Shown here piece by piece: positions 33,712 through 43,856 of a stretch of 64,000 nt of DNA. This DNA comes from Phyllostachys edulis (lineage: Eukaryota; Streptophyta; Magnoliopsida; Poales; Poaceae). The translations under genes were made by a program, and so were the position numbers. Under the pieces are notes generated by a model that saw only the letters and a program-made list of their open reading frames with translations, made no database searches and was not told the origin of the DNA. Location: contig CM070568.1 of the NCBI GenBank assembly GCA_036346405.1, positions 33,576,820-33,640,819 of the forward strand, written 5' to 3'. The stretch's first letter is position 1; each line of letters opens with the position of its first letter.

Positions 33712-36700
33712 TGTCGAACCTGGGAGTAACACCCCCAAATCCTCGGTGTATTTCTGAACTAGTCCCATGATTAGTAGCTAGTTCACACAGTAAACGAATA
33801 TGGTAACATCCATAATTCACACAACTTTATTAATAAATGTAAGAGTTTATTACAAAAGAGCCTTACAAGCTAAAAACAAACATAGCAGAAGACGATGAAG
33901 AAGTAGTAGAGCCCAGCTAAACTGCCACATGCAATCGACTGGGGTAGCGGCCTAGTCGTCGCGATCCACACCGGTAGCGAAGTCCTTCTTCTATAAAATT
34001 TATTTGCATTAAGCAAAGGTGAGCACAAACAACCGTGCTCCGCAAGTTACACCCTATAACGGATTATAATGCATGCACGGATATATCAAAGGAAGGCTTA
34101 TAGGGTTATTTGTGCAAAAACAATATTTGAGATTTTAAATACAGTACTAAGTTCAAAAGCTCAAATTTTACAATATCTAAAATTGAGTTTTAACTGAATT
34201 AACAAAGCTAGTGTAGGCACCAACCTAACACTAACTTAAACACGGGCACCAACCCGGGGCTTCAACCCACAATTTTTCTCATGGACACCCATCCATGCCA
34301 TAAACTGTTTTATAAAATATTTTGAAAACAAAATCAAAGTCTAACTTTGAGTGGCTTTGCTCAGCATGTCCATGACCATGGACACGGCTATTCGAATAGT
34401 TTTATGCTCTACAGAGGTTGTACAACTTTACCTACAAGAGATAATCCACTTTTAATGTCTGCTTCACACACTTCCGATGGTATGCGACTAAGTGATTATC
34501 ACCAGGCCTTTACAATGTGCCATTCCAAAGTAGTTATGCTCACTAAGGTTTCTCTTCCTTTGGACTAACCATCCACCAGAAGCCCCCTCTTGCGCCGCTA
34601 AGGTTTCACTTCCATTGGGCTAATCACCTGCCGGAAGCCCTCTCTTGCACCAAGTGGGAATACTGTCTAACCGACACCCACACATCAAAATGGCACAACT
34701 AACAATGGAATGTTATAATTTATTTAGTCTAGCCTGTCCCATTCCAGACTTGTGGTAGTACGATGGAGCTTTTGCAAGATGTGGTTCGAAGATCGGTCTT
34801 TAATTAACTTGGACGACTTCCAAAATAACCCCTAGGCCTCAACCATTCCCAAATTGAGCCCGTGGATAAACCTGCACCCACCAACCATCCATTTCGCCCA
34901 AGTCCAAACCAGTTTATTTTATTTTAATTTTCAAATCATTTGTAAACTTCAATGGCACACTAATGTCATGAATACAATTTAAACAACATTTGATTTTTGG
35001 TTGTAAATTCTCAAATCAAATATTTCAGGTCTAAGCACGGTAAGAATAATTTTTTCTAAAATGTTCTAGTTCATACTATTGAATAAACTAGATTTTCATC
35101 TAAGGTGTCAAGGTAGGTTTATTTCAATGTCAAGATTAGCAGTACAAAGGATTTAGGCATAACTATAATTTAAAAACAGGTATTTGAATTACATTGAATA
35201 GAAATAAGCATGCAATAGTAATTTAAAAAATTAAATAATTTGAAATAATGGGATCAAAGATGTAACTTGCCTTGCTCAATTAGTTGTTATTCTCAAATGG
35301 CGTCGAAATCTGACTCTTCGAAGTCGTCAAAATCTATACGCGAAAATAAGCCAAATTCATACAAAATTCATGTAAAAGTAAAATTAATTGCAAATTAAGA
35401 AATTTTGGTTTAGTTATCTAGATCTTGAATTTATATGAATTTAGAAATTTAAATCACTTGAATCAGAGCTCGAACGAAGGACAATGGGCTCTCAGAAGTT
35501 TGAAAATCATATAAAATGATGAGTTTGGGAATTTCTGGATTTATTTTTCTAAAGGAAAATCATATTATTGCATCATGATGACGTCAGTGACTAAGAAAAG
35601 GATTTTAGCTGAATTATTTTTCAAAAGGAAAAGATTTGTGTCATTGACGAGTGGGCCCTTGGTCAATGGACCAGGTCCACGGGCGGTCAAAGTCCACGGT
35701 GGACTCGGTTTACCGCACAAAGCAAGGGATTGCGTAGTTGCTGACGCAAGCATACACACGGGCGATGATGTGGACCAGAGGAACGATGTGGCGCTGATGC
35801 GGCGCTGACCTGGCGCCAGGTGGTGCCACATGGCGGCCACCTCAACTCCCGTCGTGGCGGCGCTCGGGGACCGAGGCTCGCCGGCAAACGGCGGTGAGCT
35901 AGCTTCCAGCGAGGTCATCAATGGAAATAGGAGATCCTAACGAACCTGATGCTTACCTTGGAAACTCGAGGATGTTAGGTTTTGGCCGGCGGTGAGGATG
36001 TGAGCGGCGGCGAAGTTAGGGCAAAAGGGGCGACGGTGTTCCATTGGCTCTTGGTCGAAGATGGCACGCGTACGAGATGGAACATGCTACGGTGAACTCA
36101 AAGAGGTGGTCGGGGTTGACAAAGAGGTCGTGCCGGTGCTGGAAACGAAGGAAATCTGAGCTTCGGGCAATTCTGGGCGCTAGGGTGAGGGAGGAGAGGG
36201 TAGAGTTGAGGTGCTAGGGTGAGGGAGGTGCGGGGAGAGTTGGCGCGCTGGGATGAGGATGTTGAGGTGAAGTTGGGGTGCTCATTTATAGGGCGCGGGT
36301 GCGATCGAGGCTTCCGGTGGTGCAAGAAGACCAAAGTGAACCAGCAGCTGTTATTGAGGAATTAGGGGTGGAAACGGAAAGAGGAAGCCGGAAACGGGTG
36401 AGGCATGATGTGCGGTTTTTATTGCGCACAATCGCGTAAGGAAAGGAGGTGGAATTTGCGACGGCGAGGGAGCTTGGCCATGCGCTAATGGCGGCTGTGT
36501 CGGGACGGCCGGAGGTAGGAGGAGGTGGGGAGGAAGGGTGAATCGGCGGGCCGAGGCTCACGTGGAAGTGAGGGCAAGAGAGGAAATGGGAAGGGAGGCC
36601 GGGTAGGCTTGCGGGGGTGGCTGGGCTGAAGAAAAATGGGCCGAAATTCAGGATTTCATCCCGAAGGCATAAAGGGAATTTAAATTGAGTTTTGAATATC

Positions 36701-37087
36701 AGAAAATGCAATAAATAATATAGGCTTTTAGAAAAATAGTAAATAAAGTCCAAAAATTATGGAAAAATTCACAGAAATTTCCTGAGTTATTTTGGACTTA
36801 ATAAAATTATTTTCAACTTAAAGTTGGCATTTATTTTTGCACATAAATTATTTTTAATTTCTAGAAAATAGGAAAAGCCTTTTTAAAATCCAGAAAATTC
36901 AAGAATTAATTAAAATTTCCTTTTTAACTTTAAATCCGATAAAAACCGGAAAATCAATAAATTTTATTTTTATTTTAAAATTTAGAAAATTCAAGAAAAG
37001 CAATTAAACTCTTTTAAATCTTAGAAAATCCAATAAAATAATAACTTTATTAATTTTATTTTGGTAACAGAACTTTGGGATGTTACA
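33712..37087 (-). mobile_element. Solo LTR of a Tekay-type element (3376 bases)
   Basis: It starts TGTCGAACCTGGG and ends GGGATGTTACA, and is flanked by GCGCT (33707-33711 and 37088-37092) within the TE3 integrase. Removing it and one GCGCT brings the conserved Tyr-Trp-Pro motif of the integrase zinc-finger region into a continuous frame. Its closest relative here is the LTR of TE4: both have the same order of blocks, including the dyad block at 34375-34440. Confidence 0.92.
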
Positions 37088-37092
37088 GCGCT
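37088..37092 (+). repeat. Target-site duplication GCGCT, right copy
   Basis: Identical to 33707-33711 and directly follows TGTTACA. Confidence 0.9.
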
Positions 37093-39058
37093 GTTGGCCA
37101 ATAAAGGCCTTGGCAGAAGGCCCTTGCCACGCGGCTCTAGGGTGCTTGGTGCGCACCGCAGGACCCTTCGTGGATTTTTCGTAGGAGGGATTGGCCCTCC
37201 TACTGGGATACGCACTGCAAGAAGGGGGTGCAGATGCCTCCTTTGTATGGTTGCCCTTAACCATGCGGTAATTTCTGGCTCTGTGCCGTAGGCGCTTTGC
37301 CTCCGCCATGTCTTCAAGCTCCACCCCTGCAAGATATTTGGTGATTATGTCCCGCCAGTCAGCTCCGTCGACGAGGAGCACTAGGTGTGCAGCCCTTCTT
37401 GCTTCGGGCATGGCCCCTTGTGCTTCGGATGCAACCCCTTGTGCTTTAGGCATCGTCGAAGAAGCCCGTAGTACCTCATAGAATACATCTGGCAGAGGGC
37501 GCTCTTGGCCATCTTTGCGAGCTTGTCTATTGCCTCGTTGTTACATCTCAGGATGGCTTGCATGGTGATGCTTAGGAAGTGTTTTACCGTGGCCCGTGTC
37601 ATAGTTAGGTACTTGGCCATTTCAGGGTCTGTGGCTGTAAATGACTTGTCGAAGTGTCCCGCCATCAGGCGGGAGTCGCTTTTGACTATGATGCGCTTCG
37701 CCCCTAGTGCTTTTGCTTCGCGTAAGCCCAACAGAAGGGCTTCGTATTCTGATGTGTTATTTGTTGTAGGGAAGTTGAGGTGGGCGGTGTGTGACACGCT
37801 TTGCCCATCTTGGGTGACCAGGATGGCTGCTGCACCAGTCCCCACAGCGCACCATGATCCGTTGGTGTAGATTGTCCATAGGGCCTCGAAGCCACTTGGT
37901 GGTTGCTCCTCGACTTGGGGCGTCCACTCGGCGGCGAAATCAGCCAGGGATTGCGACTTGATGTCCGTGCGCGCTGCGAAGGTGATGTCAAAAGGCGCCA
38001 GCTCCGCCCCCCATTTGCCAGTTCGTCCTGAGGCATCCTTGTTCTGTAGCATCAGTGCTAGCGGGTAGGACATCGACACCGTGATGGCGTGTGCCAAGAA
38101 GTAGTGCTAGAGTTTGCGCGAGGCCATCAGCAGGGCGTACACTAGTTTTTCTAACTCTGTGTATCCGATCTTGGCCCCTTGGAGGGCCTCTGACACATAA
38201 TACACAGGGCACTGTCCGCCATTCTCTTGGACGAGGACTGCGCTCACCGCTGATGAAGAGGCAACGAGGTACAGTAGGAGTTTTGCGCTAGGCTCTAGGC
38301 TGGCAAGGCTCGGTAGTTGGGCGAGGTATAACTTGAGGTCTTGGAATGTCGTCTGCTAGTCTTTTGTCCACCCGAACGGCTCCATTCTTTGGAGCGTCTT
38401 GAAAAACGGTAGGGCTCGCTCCGCAGAGCGGCAGAGAAATCGACAGAGGGCTGCGAGGCGCCCGCCAGTTTTGCACCTCCTGGGCGCTGCGAGGGGGATC
38501 CATTTCTTGAATGGCTTTTATTTTTTCGGGGTTGGCCTCGATACCTCTTTCGGACACGAGAAATCCCAGGAGCTTGCCTGCTTTTACTCCGAAGGCGTAT
38601 TTTTCTGGGTTGAGCTTGATCCCCTCCGCCCGGAGGCTGGCGAAGATTTCCTATAAGTCTTTTGTGTGGGAAGCTGCGAGCCTACTTTTGACCACGATGT
38701 CGTTGACGTATACTTCAACGTTGCGACCGAGTTGTTATGCTAACACCTTCGTGATGAGTCGGGTGAACGTCGCCCCTGCATTCTTTAGGCCGAAGGCATG
38801 CGAGTGAAGCAGTAGGTGCCGACGGGGGTGATGAATGCGGTTTTTGTCTCGTCCTCTTTGGCCATGAATTTCTGATGGTACCCAGAGTAGGCGTCTAGGA
38901 AACTCATCAGCTCACAGCCCGAAGTGGCGTCCACCAGCTGGTCTATGTGAGGTAGAGGGAAGTCGTCTTTTGGGGATGCCTTATTGAGGTCGGTGAAGTC
39001 GACGCACATGAGCCATTTGCTAGTGTTCTTTTGCAGTAGAAAGGGATTGGTGAAACAA
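37093..39058 (-). pseudogene. pol: TE3 RT, archaeal-type RNase H and integrase zinc finger
   Basis: From 39058 leftwards: RT fingers/palm (KWLMCVDFTDLNKASPKDD, then FLDAYSGYHQ), the active-site block at about 38695-38725, which reads VYVNDIVVKS, so the first Asp of YVDD is Asn, an RT thumb/connection region broken by frameshifts (38290-38560), and a second, archaeal-type RNase H (about 37500-37900, TNGSWCAVGTGAAAIL, SEYEALLLGL, KSDSRL), the hallmark of Tat. The integrase zinc-finger region follows to 37093 with a stop in its family frame. Gag, protease and the RT start are missing. Confidence 0.82.
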
Positions 39059-39409
39059 TCTAGGCCCATAAAAATGATTTTGGTAATTAATGTCAACAAT
39101 GTGTTATGGGACTAATATGTGTGCTAAGATATTTTAAAGGTTTAGTCCCGGAGTTTGAATGATGACATGGAAATGGCAATACAAAGGTGATAAAAGATCG
39201 ACATGGCTCAAGACAAAGATATCATATAGCCTGAGGATCCTTTTGTACTTTTTACCAGTCTCGGTGTTTGGAGAAAAGACCGGATTTGTAGGCTAAATGT
39301 CGTACTATGAAGAGGGATCATGGCTAGTAGCTCGAAAAATTATTTTGTGCCATCTTGATCAACTAGGAGTCATTCATTGCATTCAAATTCACTTCTGGAA
39401 GTTCTTCAG

Positions 39410-39835
39410 TGAACATCGGTATGACCGCAAGTGATAAGCGGTAATACTGCAGGTCGGTAGTACCCAAATCTAGTTGGTGGTACATTTTTTTCAGAGAGCT
39501 TGTTTTTGGAGTTTTCATCTCCTCTGACAATCGGTATGACCCGCATTTCTTAAGCGGTACTACCGTAGTGCGTTAGGACTGAAAAATACATGGCGGTACG
39601 TTATTTCCAGAGAGGGTGTTTTCTTGAGTGTCTTGATCCTCTGAAAATCGGTAGTTCCATTCTAGCCGAGCGGTACTACCGCTGTGCGGTAGTACCAAAT
39701 TTTAGTTAGTGGTAGTACCATAACATTTTCATAACGACTATTACTGGTGCATTTAATGAACAACAGTCGACCGTTGAATCTTGACTGTGGTAGTACCGGG
39801 TTTGTATAACGGTACTACCGCAAATGCTAAATTTT
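39410..39835 (+). repeat. Dispersed GCGGTACTACCGC-type repeats in TE5 LTR
   Basis: About ten copies of GCGGTACTACCGC, GGTAGTACC and variants, irregularly spaced. The motif is palindromic or nearly so. Its layout resembles the GGTC-GACC repeats of the TE2 LTR, but the sequence differs. Confidence 0.75.
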
Positions 39836-39876
39836 TCAGGAAGTTGTTACAAACGACTAGTTTTGTTGGTGGGGGT

Positions 39877-39884
39877 TATAAATA
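39877..39884 (+). promoter_or_regulatory. TATA box of TE5 5' LTR
   Basis: TATAAATA about 700 bases before the LTR end. Confidence 0.6.
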
Positions 39885-40581
39885 TCTCCCCACCTACCAC
39901 AAGCTGAGAACCTTTGGCCATATTGAATACTCTTGAGGCTTTGTTGCACTCTCCTCTACTCAATTGTATTCATTTCACATTTTGAGGTAGTTGAGAGCAA
40001 TTCAAGTGCATTACATCATTAGTTGATCACTTTAGCACTTGATAATCTTTAAGCAAGCACTGTGATTTGTTACTCTTGGTGCTTGTCGGCACCTAGACGG
40101 CTTGGAGAAGGTTTTGCGCGGTGATCAATTCAAAGAAGATTGTGAAGTAGCCCGACAAAGTTTGTGAATTGGTGTGGTGCTCACCATCTCCGAAGAGGAG
40201 GAAGAGCAACTCTAGTGATCGAGGAAAAATGCTTGTGTGGACCAACTTGATTCGTTCAAGTTTCCTCAATGTGAATTAGTGAAGACTGACAAGTCTTCGA
40301 TACCATGGGAAAACATCGTTTGTCTCCATTGTGGTTTATCTCTTGCTTTACTATTTTCGCATTTACATTTCTAGTAATTAATTGTGTAGAATTGCTTAGC
40401 TAGAATTGTATTTAGTATTGACATAATCTTGAGTTGCTTTAGCAAATATTGATCATAGCTCTTGAACTTGTGCTAGTAATTCTTTGATAAGATTATAATG
40501 GTTTAAATTGTCAATTAGAGCATAAGATTTTTTATAACCTCCTATTCACCCCCTCTAGTTGGTCATCCTTGATCCTACAAA

Positions 40582-40593
40582 TGGTATCAGAGC
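40582..40593 (+). other. TE5 primer-binding site, initiator Met-tRNA
   Basis: TGGTATCAGAGC follows the LTR end by two bases, the same primer as TE2. Confidence 0.95.
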
Positions 40594-40636
40594 ACGGTCT
40601 CTCCAATTTTAGACTTAACCTTCTAGGAGAGAAAGG

Positions 40637-41956
40637 ATGGCTAGTGAGGGTATGTCAATAGGCAAGTCATCTTTATTTGATGGATCAAATTATGCTTACT
40701 GGAAAATTAGAATATCTATTTATTTAAAGGCCATGAGCTAAAGTATGTGGACAATTGTTAGTGAGGGTTTCGTTATGGCACTTGATCCTACACACCCCAC
40801 CGATCTTGAGGAACAAAACTCCCACCTCAATGCTCAAACAATGAACGCTCTCTTTGGAGCCTTGAACGCGGATGAGTTCAATCGAGTAAGCAACCTTGAA
40901 ACCGCTCATGAGATATGGACTACGCTCTCAAAAATTTATGAGGGCACATCTACGGTCAAAAAAGCCAAATTGCATAAGTTTCGGATCAAATATGAGACAT
41001 TTACAATGTTGCCGCATGAAAACATCACCGAGATGTATTCTATACTCAACAACATTGTAAATGAGCTCAAGGGTCTAGGCACTAACTTAATTGATGTTGA
41101 TATTGTGAGAAAAATGCTTAGGGCTCAACCGGATAAATACGAGACATTGGTGACTCTATTTCTCAACTCTCTCGGGTCGCCAAGAATGACTCCAACCGGT
41201 CTTTTGGGCAGCCTCTTCACAAATGAGTTGTACAAGAAGGACAAGGGGGAGCTCTTGAAGCCATCTTCCTCCAAGAGGAAGATTACCGCTTTCAAGGCGA
41301 AAGCGGAATCAAGTGATGAAGCGGAGGAAGAAGAAGAAGACTCCGAAGAAGAATTCACCCTCCTTGTGAGGAGAATGAAGAGATTCATGATAAGACGCCC
41401 ATTTCAAAGTGCTAATTTTGAAAAGAGCAAGAAAGGACATTTCTCTAACGATAACAAGCGTTATAGTAATATTCGTTGCTATGAGTGCGATGAGAAGAGA
41501 CACATTGCCTCTCATTGCCCAAATAAGAAGGATAACAAGGGTAAGTCATTAAATAAGAAGGAATACAATGGCAAGAAGAAGCTTTTAAAAATGCTTCAAA
41601 AAGATGGCAAAAATGAATCATGTGTTGGAGAATGGGACTCCGATGAGGACTATTTGGATTCTGACTCCGATGATGAATGGTCCTCAAAGAAGAGAGGACT
41701 TGTTGGCATCACTATCAAGGAAGCGTCGTCACTCTTTTCCACTCGTACTTGCCTCATGGCAAAAGGAGACAAGGCAAAATCCATTAATGAAAATGAACCT
41801 TCATATGATGAATTAATGGATATGCTTGAAGAATTAAATGAATACCTTGGAAAAGAGAAGTCAAAATTTAAAGTATTGAAGAAAGAGTATTTCTCTCTAA
41901 AAGACTCTTATGAGGAGTTAAAGGAAGCTCATGACTCACTCCTTCTAAAGGATATT
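40637..41956 (+). pseudogene. gag: TE5 gag, first part
   Basis: The frame begins MASEGMSIGKSSLFDGSNYAY with the aromatic-rich start of plant copia Gag. One in-frame TAA at 40739-40741 breaks an otherwise continuous 440-codon frame. The UBN2-type region spans about residues 30-190, an acidic stretch (EEEEEDSEEEF) lies near residue 235, a complete CCHC knuckle (CYECDEKRHIASHC) near residue 280, and a coiled coil begins near residue 390. The solo LTR interrupts at 41957; the frame continues without shift after 42764. Confidence 0.85.
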
Positions 41957-42070
41957 TGACGAGGATCTAATAATCTTCATTTAATTATTTATTTGTAATT
42001 CTTATTATGGATAATAATACCATCATATGATTCTTGAGTATACCCCTTAATGTTCATAAGGGAGAAGCTG

Positions 42071-42250
42071 GAGGTCGTAAGTTCTTCTACGACCACCCCA
42101 TGGTTGTAAGCCTTTCTACGACCACCCCATTGTCGTAAGTCTTTCTACGACTAAGCTCATGGTCGTAAGTTATTCTATGACTATCCCCTGATCATAAGTC
42201 TTCCTACGATAAGTCTGTGGTCGTAAGCTCTTCTACGACCAGTTCCTAGT
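42071..42250 (+). repeat. Hairpin-unit array in the solo LTR (six units)
   Basis: Units of about 29-30 bases built as GGTCGTAAGTTCTTCTACGA followed by a short spacer. GGTCGTA and TACGACC can pair around a loop of about eight bases. Variants keep the pairing to differing degrees. Confidence 0.85.
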
Positions 42251-42498
42251 CGATGGGGCTTACAGACATGTGGCCCTAGTCAACAGGGAACCTTCCGCAC
42301 TATATCCGAAGATGTGGGCAGTTAATTACGCTGTTATTCTTTAAGATAATAGCACGATTTAACTCTCTGTTCTGGTGATAACTGCCTAGCGACATGGGAA
42401 TGTTACTACTCCCACAATAATCTCCAGTAATGGCTCCAACATCTGAAGCGTTGAGGCGCCCTTTGGACTGGAGAAATGGCAGCCCACTTCATGTACTG

Positions 42499-42505
42499 TA
42501 TAAAA
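42499..42505 (+). promoter_or_regulatory. TATA box of the TE6-family solo LTR
   Basis: TATAAAA at 42499; a second TATAAAAA is at 42662. The first is at the same place as TATAAAAG (60040) in the other copy. Confidence 0.55.
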
Positions 42506-42759
42506 TGTGGGATCATCAGGAGGATGAGAAAAAAACAAAACAAGGCAATCAGGAGCACAAGATATTACACTCGAGTCTATCTCTTGATCTGTAATCCAAC
42601 ATACTCAATATATCCACATAGGAGTAGGGTTGTTATTCTCTCCAGAGAAGGCCCGAACCTGTATAAAAATCCTTGTGTCTTTCTCTTTGCGTGATTTGAG
42701 TCTTGGAGACCCCCCGAATCAAACAATCATTATGTAAGTTCGGTTCTAAAACACCGACA

Positions 42760-43350
42760 ATATTGAAAAAACCCATTCAAATGTTGAAATTACTTGTAAT
42801 TTAATGAATGAGATGCCTAGAGTAGAAGTTATTTCAAATGTTATTTCAATGTCTAGTACTTCTACTTCATATGATGATTTATTAGCCAAGCCATGTTGCT
42901 CTAAAATTGACTCAATTTCTAGTATGGCTAAAACATATGATCCCATGCTCATTGACGAAAATAAAGAATTGAAAGAGCAAATCACCAAACTAAGCAAAAG
43001 CTTGGAAAGATGCTTCACAAGAAAAGTTACCCTTGATAAGCTATTGAGTGAACAAAGATGTTCATTCAATAAGGAAGGACTTGGGTTTATTCCCAAGAAA
43101 AGTAAGAAGCAAATTTACAAGCCCGCAAGGTTTGTAAAGAAAAATGGTAAATATTATTATAAATGTCGTAATGTAGGACGTTTACAAAATGCATGCTCAT
43201 TTGCTAAAACTAAATCCTATGGCATTTATGATTCATGCTACATGCTAAGAAAATATAAAGATGGCAAAGTAGTAGCTAAATTTATTGGCACCTCAATTGC
43301 TAAAACTAAATGTCGTAATGTAGTACATTTACAAAATGCATGCTCATTCG
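42760..43350 (+). pseudogene. gag: TE5 gag, second part, left copy
   Basis: After ATATT the copia gag frame continues with a coiled coil (KELKEQITKLSKSLERC) and a Cys-containing block (KNGKYYYKCRNVG). This sequence is repeated, with a few per cent divergence, at 60302-60830. Near 43300-43350 a piece (TGTCGTAATGTAG then ACAAAATGCATGCTCATT) repeats 43163-43203 out of place. The copia similarity then ends and gypsy gag leader begins, so this is a rearrangement joint. Confidence 0.8.
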
Positions 43351-43836
43351 AGTCATCAGGTTTTCTTCAACTCTAATGCTTCTATGGGAGGAGAGTGGAA
43401 TGAGGAGAACTGGTTCGACTTGGCCGATTACGCAGATATCGACATGGATGCTGGCTTCAACTACGAGCTGAGTATTGCATCATCTGACGGTAATGTTGCT
43501 TCCGAAGATTATTCTCCAGGAGACCATACCACCAATGGAGTTGAGGAGGGATCCTTATCCCCTACAACGATACATCCAAATGAAGAACCAGCTTCCTCAG
43601 AGGGCAAGGGTCTATCTGACCACAGTCAGGGTTGTCCCAAGGCAGGCTCAGAGCATGGCGTGGGTTCCCCCTCCAAGTGTTCAAGTCCGGTATCTATCGA
43701 GTTTGTAAACATGTCAATCATGAAGAAAAGGAATTCAAAGCCCCCGGGTGCTCTTGGGAAAGATCCCAGAATGTCTAGTCCTCAGGTTGCAAAAGACCAA
43801 GAAAGAGGTATGATTTGCAAAGGTTGTGCCGGCTAA
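43351..43836 (+). pseudogene. gag: TE6 gag N-terminal fragment
   Basis: From 43385 the frame reads MGGEWNEENWFDLADYADID, matching in layout the start of the TE7 gag on the other strand (WDEENWFDLADYFNLD). It is an acidic, Ser/Pro-rich Gag N-terminus of about 150 residues ending at a stop (43834-43836). It is taken as the surviving 5' piece of TE6, whose other surviving parts lie at 49702-60301. Its LTR and primer site are missing on the left. Confidence 0.65.
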
Positions 43837-43856
43837 TGTACTTGTCGACTATGAAA

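Larger units (their letters stand above)
24354..39058 (-). mobile_element. TE3: Tat-lineage Ty3/gypsy element with antisense ORF
   Basis: Reading leftwards on the minus strand: RT, archaeal-type RNase H and integrase (39058-32760), tandem repeats (32600-31737), an oppositely directed aORF (25554-31505), polypurine tract (25108) and 3' LTR (24354-25107). This is the layout of Tat/Grande/RIRE2-type elements. The 5' LTR, gag and protease are missing because TE5 begins at about 39059. TE4 and a solo LTR are nested inside. RT and several other parts are inactivated. Confidence 0.85.
39059..40579 (+). repeat. TE5 5' LTR (about 1521 bases)
   Basis: The right end GATCCTACA is fixed by the primer site two bases later. 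The left end is set where TE3 RT coding similarity stops (CAATC/TAGGCCCATAAAAATG). The expected TG is not evident there (TCTAGG is read), so the end may be mutated or off by a few bases. It contains a TATA box at 39877 and several CGGTA/TACCG repeats. Confidence 0.7.
41957..42759 (+). mobile_element. Solo LTR of the TE6 Tat family (803 bases)
   Basis: It starts TGACGAGGATC and ends AACACCGACA, flanked by ATATT (41952-41956 and 42760-42764). It is nearly identical to 59469-60301 but has six rather than seven hairpin units. No primer-binding site or gag leader follows; copia gag resumes directly after the duplication, which makes this a solo LTR. Confidence 0.9.

Noticed and set aside
40724..42000. 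Reading the TE5 gag as an intact functional gene
   Set aside because: The family start at 40637 is separated from the long frame by TAA at 40739, and the 3' part is interrupted by a solo LTR.
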